The notes under the pieces were generated by a model that saw only the letters and a list, made by a program, of their open reading frames with translations, did no database searches and was not told the origin of the DNA. A stretch of 64,000 nt of DNA. It comes from Puia dinghuensis (GTDB taxonomy: Bacteria > Bacteroidota > Bacteroidia > Chitinophagales > Chitinophagaceae). Shown here piece by piece: positions 8,090 through 16,094 of this stretch. Position 1 is the first letter of the stretch. Each line of letters opens with the position of its first letter. Position numbers and translations under genes: made by a program. The stretch lies in assembly GCF_014642875.1 (NCBI RefSeq), contig NZ_BMJC01000001.1, forward strand, positions 1,531,335-1,595,334, given 5' to 3'.

Positions 8090-10486
8090 ATGAGAATTAT
8101 CTGCTTGCCATTCGCCCGGCTCCGCGCCTGGGCCATAACCACCGCAACCGCCGTCACAACCGCAACCGCCATGCCTGCCCAGGCTCAAAACACCCTGCCG
8201 CAATTAGGCAAAAACTCCACCGCCGAAGTCATCGCCGCCATGACCCTCGAGGAAAAAGCCAACCTGGTAGTAGGTAATGGTTTTTATATCCCCGGCGCCA
8301 ACTTCCCGGGCATGAATTCCGCCCAGCTCAACGAAGCACAAAAGAAAGTACCCGGGGCTTCCGGCGTGACCCGGGGCGTACCCCGCCTCGGCATCCCCCC
8401 CATCGTGGTCACCGATGGTCCCGCGGGCGTACACGTATTCAACACCGGAAAGGGCCGGGTCTATTACGCCACGGCATGGCCCGTAGGAACCCTTCTCGCC
8501 AGTAGCTGGGATACCGCCCTCGTAAGAAGGGTAGGCGTAGCCTTTGGCAGCGAAGCAAAAGAGTATGGCGTCGACATCATCCTCGGCCCCGGCCTGAACA
8601 TCCACCGCAATCCCCTCGGCGGCCGCAACTTCGAATACTATTCCGAAGACCCCCTCATCACAGGCAATATCGCGGCCGCACTTGTCAACGGCATTCAAAG
8701 CAACGGTGTCGGGACATCCATAAAACATTTCGCCGCCAATAACCAGGAGACCGACCGGAATTCCGTCAACACCGTCGTCAGCGAACGCGCCCTGCGCGAG
8801 ATCTACCTGAAAGGTTTTGAGATCGCCGTAAAACAAGCCCAACCCTGGACCGTCATGACCTCCTACAACCTCATCAACGGGGTTTACACCTCCGAACGCC
8901 CCGATCTGGTCACCACCATCCTGAAGAACGAATGGGGCTTCAAAGGTTTTGTCATGACAGACTGGTTCGGCGGAAAAGACCCGGTTGCACAAATGAAAGC
9001 CGGCAACAACCTGCTGATGCCCGGCACAGCCGACCAGGTGAAAAAGATCGTGGATGCAGTAAAAGGCGGCCAATTGGATGAGAAGGCGCTCGATCGCAAT
9101 GTGGAAGGCATCCTCAACATCGTCCTGCAATCCGGCACCTTCAAGGCAGACAAGTACTCCGACCAGCCCGATCTGACAAAAGACGCCCAGATCGCCCGCG
9201 AAGCCGCCGATGAAAGCATGGTCCTGTTAAAGAATAACAACAATACACTGCCCATCGCCGCCAACAGCCACATCGCACTCTTTGGCATCAACGCCTTCAA
9301 CCTCATCGCCGGCGGAACGGGCAGCGGTGATGTCAACAGACTCTACACCGTCTCGCTGGCCGAAGGCCTTTTCCACGCCGGCCTGATGGAAGACGGCGCC
9401 CTGTACACGGCCTATAACGAATACATCGCACAGGAGAACGCCAAACACCCGAAAAAAGGCTTTTTCGAGGAGTTCATGAACCCCACTCCGCCCATCCAGG
9501 AATATCCTATCGCCCCCGATATGATCACCCGCCAGGCCGCTATCGCCGACATCGCCATCATCTCCATCGGCAGGAATTCCGGCGAAGGGACAGATAGAAA
9601 AGTGAGTGAGTTTTATCTGGGCGAAACCGAAAAGCAGCTCATCGCCAACGTCGCCGCCGCCTTTCATGCAAAAAACAAAAAGGTCATAGTAGTGCTCAAC
9701 ATCGCCGGTGTGACGGATGTTACGCAGTGGGAAGACAACGCAGATGCGGTATTGCTCGCCTGGCAGCCCGGACTCGAAGGCGGCAACGCTATAGCGGACA
9801 TCCTCAGCGGTAAAGTAAACCCATCCGGTAAGCTGGCCACCACCTTCCCTGTCCATTATGACGACGTCCCCTCGGCCAAAAACTTCCCCGGCAAAGAATT
9901 CCCCGAGAAAGCCACTACGGGCATGCTGGGAATGAAAGCCATTCCCGCCGAAGTGACATACGAAGAAGGCATCTACGTCGGTTATCGTTATTACAACACC
10001 TTCGGGGTCAAACCCGCATACCCCTTCGGCTATGGCCTCTCCTACACAACCTTCGGCTACAGCGATCTGAAGCTCAGCTCGCCCACCTTTACCAACACCA
10101 TTTCGGCTTCCATAACGGTCACCAACACCGGAAAAGTCGCCGGCAAAGAGGTGGTCCAGCTCTATCTCACCGCGCCTGTCCATAAGTTGGATAAGCCGGC
10201 GGAAGAGCTCAGGGCATTCGCCAAAACAAGCCTCCTGAAACCCGGGGAAAGCCAAACCCTGACGTTTACCCTGACGCCGGCCGACCTGGCTTCTTATAAC
10301 ACAACCGCATCGGCATGGATAGCGGATGCCGGAAAATATACCGTAAAGATCGGCGCCTCGTCTGACGATATCGACATCAAACAAACCGCCACCTTCAACC
10401 TGGCAAAGGATATCGTCGCCGAAAAAGATGAAAAAACGCTGACCCCGCAAACCCCATTCACCGAACTAAAACCAGTAAAAAAATAA
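8090..10486 (+). CDS. GH3 beta-glucosidase, periplasmic
   Basis: Secreted glycoside hydrolase family 3 enzyme of 798 aa. A signal peptide ends near AMPAQAQ (residue 33). The N-terminal barrel has RLGIPPIVVTDGPAG and SIKHFAANNQETDRN. The catalytic nucleophile Asp lies in GFVMTDWFGG near 290. The second alpha/beta domain follows (SMVLLKNNNNTLPI), then a C-terminal fibronectin-like domain (SASITVTNTGKVAGKEVVQL). The family hydrolyses terminal beta-linked glucose or xylose; the closest feel is beta-glucosidase. ATG 8090 is chosen because it begins the signal peptide; the open frame extends to a TTG at 8021 inside an operator. It stands alone, away from the xylan locus. Confidence 0.92.
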   Translation: MRIICLPFARLRAWAITTATAVTTATAMPAQAQNTLPQLGKNSTAEVIAAMTLEEKANLVVGNGFYIPGANFPGMNSAQLNEAQKKVPGASGVTRGVPRLGIPPIVVTDGPAGVHVFNTGKGRVYYATAWPVGTLLASSWDTALVRRVGVAFGSEAKEYGVDIILGPGLNIHRNPLGGRNFEYYSEDPLITGNIAAALVNGIQSNGVGTSIKHFAANNQETDRNSVNTVVSERALREIYLKGFEIAVKQAQPWTVMTSYNLINGVYTSERPDLVTTILKNEWGFKGFVMTDWFGGKDPVAQMKAGNNLLMPGTADQVKKIVDAVKGGQLDEKALDRNVEGILNIVLQSGTFKADKYSDQPDLTKDAQIAREAADESMVLLKNNNNTLPIAANSHIALFGINAFNLIAGGTGSGDVNRLYTVSLAEGLFHAGLMEDGALYTAYNEYIAQENAKHPKKGFFEEFMNPTPPIQEYPIAPDMITRQAAIADIAIISIGRNSGEGTDRKVSEFYLGETEKQLIANVAAAFHAKNKKVIVVLNIAGVTDVTQWEDNADAVLLAWQPGLEGGNAIADILSGKVNPSGKLATTFPVHYDDVPSAKNFPGKEFPEKATTGMLGMKAIPAEVTYEEGIYVGYRYYNTFGVKPAYPFGYGLSYTTFGYSDLKLSSPTFTNTISASITVTNTGKVAGKEVVQLYLTAPVHKLDKPAEELRAFAKTSLLKPGESQTLTFTLTPADLASYNTTASAWIADAGKYTVKIGASSDDIDIKQTATFNLAKDIVAEKDEKTLTPQTPFTELKPVKK

Positions 10487-10495
10487 CCCCTGGCT

Positions 10496-10838
10496 TCACG
10501 TTGTTTTATCCAGCAATCCCTGGATAAAAGCTATCTCCCGGCTTCTCGTCGTCTGCCCAAGGGCCCTGGTGAGGAATTCCTTTGCCCTCACCGGGTCCCC
10601 TTCCAGCAGATAAAGCTTTCCCAAAGCGGCATTCAACAAGAAATAGTGATACGGGAAAGGATGCCCGGCCCACATACCTGCCACCATTGAGCAAAGGTTC
10701 GGCCTGCAGATAATTGCCTGTCTGGGCCATGGATTCGATCCATTTAGCCATCAATCGTGCATTGCGGTTAAATTCCTCAGGGGACATTTTATCCCTGATC
10801 TTCAGGTCCTCCCGGATAAGCAATAAGAACTTCTCCAT
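10496..10838 (-). pseudogene. Deletion fusion of YCII protein and ECF sigma factor
   Basis: Reading from the ATG at 10838, the first ~57 residues (MEKFLLLIREDLKIRD, then MAKWIESMAQTGNYLQAEPL) are the start of a YCII-related protein. The frame then becomes nonsense. From about 10670 another frame reads PYHYFLLNAALGKLYLLEGD and ends LLDKTT, which resembles the C-terminal helical repeat of ECF sigma factors of the DUF6596 type. In Bacteroidota, YCII genes often stand next to such sigma genes. The simplest reading is one deletion that removed the YCII C-terminus and nearly all of the sigma factor, joining them out of frame near 10660-10680. Function is probably lost. Confidence 0.75.
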
Positions 10839-10975
10839 GATGACTGTCTTTTTAAATTAAGCTATGTTTTGTATCCAAGACAAGCCCACACTGGCAAACC
10901 GGACAAAAAAATAATTTTTTTATCATTCTAATCCCCTTCTAACCCTATTCTAGCGGTCTTTTAATGCTCACTGCG

Positions 10976-10983
10976 TATATTTG
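10976..10983 (+). promoter_or_regulatory. -7 promoter box of the OmpA-like gene
   Basis: TATATTTG, an exact TAnnTTTG match, lies 55 nt upstream of the OmpA lipoprotein start. The -33 region about 20 nt upstream is T-rich without an exact TTTG. The gap from 10839 shows no other gene. Confidence 0.45.
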
Positions 10984-11038
10984 GCACGCAAAATGCTCCT
11001 ATAGCGTATTTTAGCAACAAAAAGATCGTAACTTGTTT

Positions 11039-11902
11039 ATGACAAAAAAACTTTCCTTCCCCACCGCAGTCTTCGCAGGAATCCTTTTTTTCGCAAGTTG
11101 TGTCCCCACAAATAAATTCAACGCTGTACAACAAGCCCTGGCATCAGCCAGATATGACAGCGCACAACTCGCCAACAAAGTAAAAGACCTGCAATCCAAC
11201 ATGTCCCTGAGCCAGAAGCAAGCAGCTCAAAAGATCGACTCGCTCAATCAGGTCATCGCCGGCCTTAACCAGCAGATCGCCGGGCTGAATGGAAAAATCG
11301 GCGACTTACAGACCGATGCCACAAACCGCAATGCCCTCCTGAGCAAAAACCAAAAAGACCTCCTCGACCAACAGGCCAAGCTCGAACGCCTGCAGGCCCT
11401 GATGGATAAGCAAAAAGCAGCGATAGAGGAGATCAGAAAGAAAATGACGAAGGCCCTGGTCGGGTTCAAATCTAACGAACTCACCGTGTCCATCAAGAAC
11501 GGAAAAGTATACGTCAGCCTCCAGGAGAATCTGCTGTTCCCCTCCGGTAGCGCAGTGGTCAATCCCAAAGGGAAGGATGCCCTTGGCAAACTGGCCGCGG
11601 TCCTCAACCAGAATACGGATATCACTGTCGACATCGAAGGTCACACCGATTCTATCCCGATCCACGCAAAATTCCAGGACAACTGGGACCTCAGCCTGGC
11701 CCGGTCGGCTTCCATCGTCCGCATCCTCACTACCGACTATAGCGTCGACCCCACAAGAGTCATCGCTTCCGGCCACAGTCAATACGACCCCGTACAGCCG
11801 AACAGCACCCCGGAAGGAAGAGCACAGAACAGGAGAACGGATATCATCCTCTCCCCCAAACTCGACGAACTCTACCGGTTATTGCAGACCCCCGGCGTGT
11901 AA
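11039..11902 (+). CDS. OmpA-family peptidoglycan-binding lipoprotein
   Basis: Envelope lipoprotein of 287 aa. The signal ends in the lipobox FASC (Cys near residue 21). Residues ~30-135 form a long coiled coil of heptads (SLNQVIAGLNQQIAGLNGKI). Residues ~145-285 form the OmpA C-terminal domain with DIEGHTDSIPIHAKFQDNWD, the conserved NWDLSLARS helix and a final GRAQNRRTDI arginine motif that grips diaminopimelate. It probably tethers the outer membrane to the cell wall. ATG 11039 is preferred over the in-frame TTG at 11033. It is monocistronic, ending at a strong terminator at 11931. Confidence 0.92.
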   Translation: MTKKLSFPTAVFAGILFFASCVPTNKFNAVQQALASARYDSAQLANKVKDLQSNMSLSQKQAAQKIDSLNQVIAGLNQQIAGLNGKIGDLQTDATNRNALLSKNQKDLLDQQAKLERLQALMDKQKAAIEEIRKKMTKALVGFKSNELTVSIKNGKVYVSLQENLLFPSGSAVVNPKGKDALGKLAAVLNQNTDITVDIEGHTDSIPIHAKFQDNWDLSLARSASIVRILTTDYSVDPTRVIASGHSQYDPVQPNSTPEGRAQNRRTDIILSPKLDELYRLLQTPGV

Positions 11903-11930
11903 CCCGGCTTCGCACAATAAACGATTTCCC

Positions 11931-11961
11931 GACCCTGGTCTCACGGCCAGGGTCTTTTTTT
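11931..11961 (+). terminator. Intrinsic terminator after the OmpA-like gene
   Basis: GACCCTGG and CCAGGGTC form a perfect 8-bp stem around an 8-nt loop, followed by seven T. It lies 29 nt after the OmpA-like stop codon on the plus strand. Confidence 0.9.
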
Positions 11962-12071
11962 ACTGGGAAGTATTTAGCCGTGGAGACTATAAAACTTAAT
12001 CCTGGCAACAAGCCGCCTTCCCTTGATGCGTTAGCGTCTTTCCCACCGTTAATTTGTTGTATAAATATACT

Positions 12072-12133
12072 CGTTATGACACGAGGCCTAAGCCGACTGC
12101 ATAACACCACTGAACAATAATTGACTCGTTATG
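12072..12133 (+). promoter_or_regulatory. Conserved leader element, copy 2
   Basis: Second copy of the leader at 3511. GTTATG (12073-12078) and CATAAC (12100-12105) are a perfect 6-bp inverted pair around GGCCTAAGCC. CATAAC can equally pair with GTTATG over the start codon (12128-12133). Compared with copy 1, one extra base lies between GAGGC and GCCGAC. That base breaks any shared upstream peptide but keeps the RNA pairing, so selection probably acts on RNA or DNA rather than on a leader peptide. A 14-codon frame starts at 12076. Confidence 0.55.
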
Positions 12134-12616
12134 AAAACCCAGTTCTTCGCTTCCAGCACCACCCTTCAACGACCCCTCCCGCAGAACGCGCAGACTGTCA
12201 CCCCGCCACCCGCCGGTTCTGTAAGAGTCTCCTTGCACCGAATGATCGATCAGTTGCTCGCCGGCCTGCAACCCCTCGCCCTCCGGCACGGCAACATCCT
12301 CTTCAACGGCATACCCGAACACCTCGCCATCAACGCCGACGAGAACATGCTGGCCTATGTGCTGGGGAGTATGATTCACAGTGCCGTCGCAGGCAGGAAA
12401 AACGAATTCATCCAAATCGCAGTGCTGGTTGCTGAAGACCGGACGATCATCTGTGTCAAAGATGTAGGAACCTACTATTATCACGCCATTTCAACCGAAT
12501 ACCGGAAGATACAGTACGCGGCGGAAAAACTCGGCGGAAGCATCAGCGTCGACAACGACGACAGCCTCTGTACAAATGTCTCTTTTAGCATCTCCAACCG
12601 CCTGCTGGCCGCCTGA
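12131..12616 (+). CDS. Stand-alone degenerate histidine-kinase ATPase domain
   Basis: Protein of 161 aa. After a Pro-rich N-terminus it resembles only the ATPase part of a sensor kinase: MLAYVLGSMIHSAVAGRKNE aligns with the N-box, but both Asn positions are replaced (SMIHSAV). ICVKDVGTYYYH stands for the D-box without the DxGxG pattern, and the end KLGGSISVDND matches the last kinase strands. No His-phosphotransfer helix, sensor or membrane segment is present. It may be a non-catalytic binding module or a decaying fragment. The conserved leader shared with the response regulator at 3568 hints that the two are co-regulated and may interact. Confidence 0.65.
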   Translation: MKTQFFASSTTLQRPLPQNAQTVTPPPAGSVRVSLHRMIDQLLAGLQPLALRHGNILFNGIPEHLAINADENMLAYVLGSMIHSAVAGRKNEFIQIAVLVAEDRTIICVKDVGTYYYHAISTEYRKIQYAAEKLGGSISVDNDDSLCTNVSFSISNRLLAA

Positions 12617-12675
12617 CGGCAAACCCTATACCCAGATCCCTCCTGGCCTTCCACCGCAAGCTGCCTGAACCGCCC

Positions 12676-13617
12676 CTATTTCGCCTGCTTCCACGCCCAA
12701 TCTGTAAGATACCCCAACGCCACCGGCGAAAAGGTCTCTTTGATACTCGCAACCTCCGGTAAAAGGCCTGTCGTACACTCCTGGAAATAATGGTTCAGAC
12801 CGGGAAACTCCTTCACCTCGAAATGCCGGTTCCCGCCTTTCTCCAGTGCCCGGCCGATAGCGACAAGATTATCCTCCGGCGCCACCTCCAGATCTTTGGC
12901 CCCGGCCATGGCCAGCACAGGGCATCTCACCTGCTCCAACGCGGAATCGGGGTCGTAGGCCAGGTAATCCGCCGGCCGGTGCCGCATACTATCCTGCCCC
13001 AGGCTGTCCCCCGCCTGCGCCATAAGCTGCTGCCGCTGCAACTGGACTTCCTTACCCCGCAACCCCTGCCCCGCCAGCAGCACGATAAACCGGACATCCC
13101 CCCGCCGCGCCGCCACCATCGGAGCGAGGATGGCGCCTTCCCCATGCTCGATAAGCCCCATCCGGTGAGCGTTGATCTCCTTTCTCGTCCTGAGATAAGC
13201 AATGGCCGCCTCCACATCCGTGGCAAGATCGGCCGTCGTAGCCTTGCCGAAGTCGCCGGTAGACTGCCCTATCCCCCGGCAGTCGTATCGTAGCACCGCA
13301 ACCCCTCTGCGGGTAAGTGCATCCGCTATCACCAAAAAAGGTCTGTGTTGGAAAATTTCTTCATCCCGGTTGTTCGATCCGCCCCCCGCAATCAGGATGA
13401 CGACCGGGAATTTACCCTTGCCGGGCGGCAGGGTAAGCGTGCCCGCCAGCGTGATACCCGCTCCGCTGTTGGCGAACTGTACTTCTTCCGCTTCATAAGG
13501 GTAGGGCTTCACCGGCTCCTGTGGCCGGGCGGTATCCATCGATGGCCGGGCAGTGTCCTGTGCAGTTGCGGCCAAAGTGATCCAAAATACCCATACGGCC
13601 GCGAATACTCTTCTCAT
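12676..13617 (-). CDS. Exported alpha/beta hydrolase lacking nucleophile Ser
   Basis: Exported protein of 313 aa: signal peptide MRRVFAAVWVFWITLAATAQ, then an alpha/beta hydrolase of the serine-aminopeptidase type. FPVVILIAGGGSNNRDEEIF holds the oxyanion loop, and RYDCRGIGQSTG is family-typical. The nucleophile elbow, normally GHSEGG, reads IEHGEGAI, so Ser is replaced by Gly; the DNA codon is clear. The acid (GAKDLEVAP) and His (GLNHYFQE) are present. The lid region is also short compared with relatives of about 450 aa. It is probably catalytically dead or repurposed. It is convergent with the gene before it. Confidence 0.85.
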   Translation of the reverse strand: MRRVFAAVWVFWITLAATAQDTARPSMDTARPQEPVKPYPYEAEEVQFANSGAGITLAGTLTLPPGKGKFPVVILIAGGGSNNRDEEIFQHRPFLVIADALTRRGVAVLRYDCRGIGQSTGDFGKATTADLATDVEAAIAYLRTRKEINAHRMGLIEHGEGAILAPMVAARRGDVRFIVLLAGQGLRGKEVQLQRQQLMAQAGDSLGQDSMRHRPADYLAYDPDSALEQVRCPVLAMAGAKDLEVAPEDNLVAIGRALEKGGNRHFEVKEFPGLNHYFQECTTGLLPEVASIKETFSPVALGYLTDWAWKQAK

Positions 13618-13681
13618 AAGAAGTTCCGTTAGTTTTCGGTCCTTCTCTCAAGTTACGTCATTAATTGCATTCCACTGCCGT

Positions 13682-15286
13682 CTAATTGCACTCCACCGAT
13701 GTCGCAATCACCCCGTTGCCCCGCTTATCGACCAGCTGGAGGGAATAGACGCCCGCCGGTAGACCCGCCGGCAACGCCAGGCTCCCGGCGACCACCGATC
13801 CCCCGGAAAGGGACTGCCCTGCCACCAGGTGCCCACTCATATCCACAACCCGAAGACCATAGGTCCCCGGCTGCAATCCCTGCACCGTATAGCTGATCCG
13901 CTTACCCGTCACCGGGTTGGGGTAAACCGACAGGCTAACACCCGCCGCGACGCCCAACACCACCCGGCTCACTGTACTGTAAGCAGCCTCCATACCCCGC
14001 AGGTCCACCAGTTTCAGCCGGTAATAGTCCTCACCAGGCAGCGGCTGAACATCGACCGCCGTCTGCTGGCTCGTCAGGGGGGCCGCGAATTCCATCAAGG
14101 GAGTAAAATGTTCGCCGTCAGCACTCCTTTCCACCACCAGCTTTCCGATGTCATCCACCGCACCAAGCGCCCAATCGAGCTCAACCTTACCATCCGCCGG
14201 ATTGGCGGCAAAGCTGTTCACCCGGTCGGGCAAGACTACATAGGAGGCATTGGTCACCCAGAGCCCCGACACCGCCACCTGGTCGATGCCCCCGGCAGCG
14301 AAATTCGAATTGGTGGGAAAATTAGCGGCATTGTTATAGTTCACCAGGTTAGCAGCAGCCGTACTGCCCAGGTCGGCAGGAAAAAGGGAATACCCATAGA
14401 TCTTTGTGCCGTTGGGCACCCCGAGCGCTTGAAAATTCATGAAAACCCCGTCCCGGTATTGACTGGTGGAATTGTTCATCATCAGCAGGTGCGCATCGAC
14501 AGGGCCAAACTGATTCTTGCGCAGGATAATATAGTTCATCAACGGGCTGACATCAAATCCATAGCTGCCGGAGGCCACCGACACGGCGTTATAATACGTC
14601 AGAGGATTTCCGCTGGCATCCAGAGAAGCGATGGCCGCGACATAGAATGGGTCATGACCACCACCATTCCCCCGGTCGAATACTACAAAACCCGCTTTGG
14701 TATTGTCCGAAGCAATGACGCCGGAAGTAATAATATGATCCACCCGTTCGATATTGTTGTTGTTCGTACCCGAACCGTTACCCTGATTCTGGAAATTGTT
14801 GTCAATCCCGACGTTGAAGATCTGGCCCTGGGAAAAGATGCTTTCCAGGCTGTCGTCATAAGCCGGAAGGAGCGAGACCGTCCCGCCCGGGTTCACCGTC
14901 GTGCCGCTGCTTTGTTCGAACCACAAGGACTTCCGCAAACCCGTAACAGTAGCATTGTTCACCCGCCGGAATTTCACCGTTGTCGGGTAAGTAAAATGAT
15001 AGTTCAGCGTGGCAGCGGTAAAAGAATCCAGGATGTTAAAGTTGGGAGTGCCCACGGCCGTGCCAAAATCATAATTGTAGGTATTCCCGGTCAACCCGCT
15101 TCCATAATTGCCCGTGGCGCCGGTGCCGGAATAACTGGTGGAGGTAGTAGCATTGGTCCAATGGGTAAACTGTGCCGTCACAGCCGACTGCGCCGTGACC
15201 GGCGCGGGCAACAAAGAAGATAAGATCAGCAGACAGCCCGCAACGAGGAGAAATGTCCACATGGTCAGGGTAAAGGTCGTTTTCAT
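13682..15286 (-). CDS. T9SS-exported surface protein of unknown function
   Basis: Secreted protein of 534 aa. The N-terminal signal (TMWTFLLVAGCLLILSSLLP) ends near VTAQ. A large Asn/Gly/Thr-rich beta domain (residues ~35-350) has no family I recognise. A region like a fibronectin/T9SS stalk follows (DGKVELDWALGAVDDIGKLV). The last ~75 residues match the type A sorting domain of type IX secretion: VSLSVYPNPV, then GLPAGVYSLQLVDKRG. The mature protein is therefore probably sent to the cell surface or medium. No partner genes adjoin it. Confidence 0.85.
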   Translation of the reverse strand: MKTTFTLTMWTFLLVAGCLLILSSLLPAPVTAQSAVTAQFTHWTNATTSTSYSGTGATGNYGSGLTGNTYNYDFGTAVGTPNFNILDSFTAATLNYHFTYPTTVKFRRVNNATVTGLRKSLWFEQSSGTTVNPGGTVSLLPAYDDSLESIFSQGQIFNVGIDNNFQNQGNGSGTNNNNIERVDHIITSGVIASDNTKAGFVVFDRGNGGGHDPFYVAAIASLDASGNPLTYYNAVSVASGSYGFDVSPLMNYIILRKNQFGPVDAHLLMMNNSTSQYRDGVFMNFQALGVPNGTKIYGYSLFPADLGSTAAANLVNYNNAANFPTNSNFAAGGIDQVAVSGLWVTNASYVVLPDRVNSFAANPADGKVELDWALGAVDDIGKLVVERSADGEHFTPLMEFAAPLTSQQTAVDVQPLPGEDYYRLKLVDLRGMEAAYSTVSRVVLGVAAGVSLSVYPNPVTGKRISYTVQGLQPGTYGLRVVDMSGHLVAGQSLSGGSVVAGSLALPAGLPAGVYSLQLVDKRGNGVIATSVECN

Positions 15287-15568
15287 GGATTTGGTATTTA
15301 CAAAGGCTTAAGAGGTCAGCCCACGCATTAAAATTAATAACAGGATGTAGTTAATGGAAGCGAATTAGCGTTTTCTCCGGCCGGTTAAACGGTAACCATT
15401 ATCCCCCCGGTCCAAGTATTACTAGAGGGTGGATAGAACAAGGCCGCCCCGGTTGCGGGGCGGCCTCTTTACTAAAGGTTGCTGAATTCGAGTCGAGACT
15501 GGGAGACGGATTGTGCAATAGGTAAGGGCTCGACAGCTAATGGTTATGGAACACGCGACACAAACTAT
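15287..15568. other. Gene-free stretch before the T9SS gene
   Basis: These 282 nt hold no convincing reading frame. They contain the minus-strand promoter region of the T9SS protein, a weak inverted repeat GGTTA-N5-TAACC near 15386, and the strong GC hairpin listed at 15441-15466. Confidence 0.5.
15441..15466 (-). terminator. GC-rich hairpin, probable terminator
   Basis: AGGCCGCCCC and GGGGCGGCCT form a perfect 10-bp stem with a 6-nt loop. It lies about 100 nt beyond the stop of the minus-strand 91-aa gene. T-richness is moderate on both sides, so it may act as a terminator of that gene or as an insulator. Confidence 0.6.
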
Positions 15569-15844
15569 CTATTGTTCAACATTGGCTTTTTTCAGTTCTT
15601 CCTTATAGATCAATTCGAACATCTGCCGCACATCGATATTGAACAGCTCGGCCATCTCATATACATCTGCCACGGAGAACTTCTTCGGCTGCTCCATCAT
15701 GATAGTAAACCGGTCCACCTTCTTCCCCATATCGTTGGCAACAACGGTTTTCTTGATGTATTTGAAGACGTCGGCAAAAGATTTAATCTGACCTTCAGAA
15801 AGCATGGGTTTAATTAGGTCATAACGCGGATCTCTCGTTCCCAT
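15569..15844 (-). CDS. Small single-domain protein, family flanking polymerases
   Basis: Protein of 91 aa built from one helical domain: YDLIKPMLSEGQIKSFADVF, then VVANDMGKKVDRFTIMMEQP and DVYEMAELFNIDVRQMF. The same pattern occurs twice in the 186-aa protein at 20499. The order, with a TVVA-x-DMGKK helix pair followed by a second helix pair, resembles an Xre-like helix-turn-helix, but I cannot assign it to a named family. ATG 15844 is preferred over 15925 because it matches the N-terminal spacing of the homologue. It is divergent from the DnaE gene across a set of ACTAA half-sites and may be its regulator. Confidence 0.75.
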   Translation of the reverse strand: MGTRDPRYDLIKPMLSEGQIKSFADVFKYIKKTVVANDMGKKVDRFTIMMEQPKKFSVADVYEMAELFNIDVRQMFELIYKEELKKANVEQ

Positions 15845-16033
15845 ATTCCAAATAAAATGTTTTTTTTGACTAAGCTGAAGGCCTTCAAAAACTATTTTTT
15901 TGGTGTGTCCTTTTTCATATCCCACATATTCATCTTCTTAACCCCGATCGGTCATCGTCAAACTCCCGATTTGTCATTTTCTTCGAAACCCGCTGCAGCA
16001 AAGGATCACAAGGCCTCTTTGCTGAAACAAATT

Positions 16034-16064
16034 TACTAATTATTTTAGTATTGAAAGACTAAAA
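16034..16064. promoter_or_regulatory. Three-half-site operator upstream of DnaE
   Basis: TACTAA (16034-16039), TTTTAGT (16043-16049) and ACTAAAA (16058-16064) are alternating copies of one half-site. TTTTAGT-N8-ACTAAAA is a perfect inverted repeat, and TACTAA-N5-TTAGTA is another. They abut the promoter of the polymerase operon, where a repressor would act. The binder is unknown; the neighbouring helix-turn-helix-like protein or a LexA-type repressor are candidates. Confidence 0.5.
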
Positions 16065-16068
16065 ATAT

Positions 16069-16076
16069 TAGCTTTG
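16069..16076 (+). promoter_or_regulatory. -7 promoter box of the polymerase operon
   Basis: TAGCTTTG is an exact TAnnTTTG match 18 nt before the DnaE start. The operator half-sites lie directly upstream, over the -33 region. Confidence 0.5.
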
Positions 16077-16094
16077 TTTTCAACAAGACCTACC

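Noticed and set aside
15182-15191. Third copy of the leader motif (AGCCGACTGC)
   Set aside because: Only 10 nt match, inside the coding region of the T9SS protein, without the CATAAC or GTTATG parts.
13829-15223. 464-codon plus-strand frame opposite the T9SS protein
   Set aside because: Arg/His/Pro-rich shadow frame; the minus-strand gene has a signal peptide and a sorting domain.
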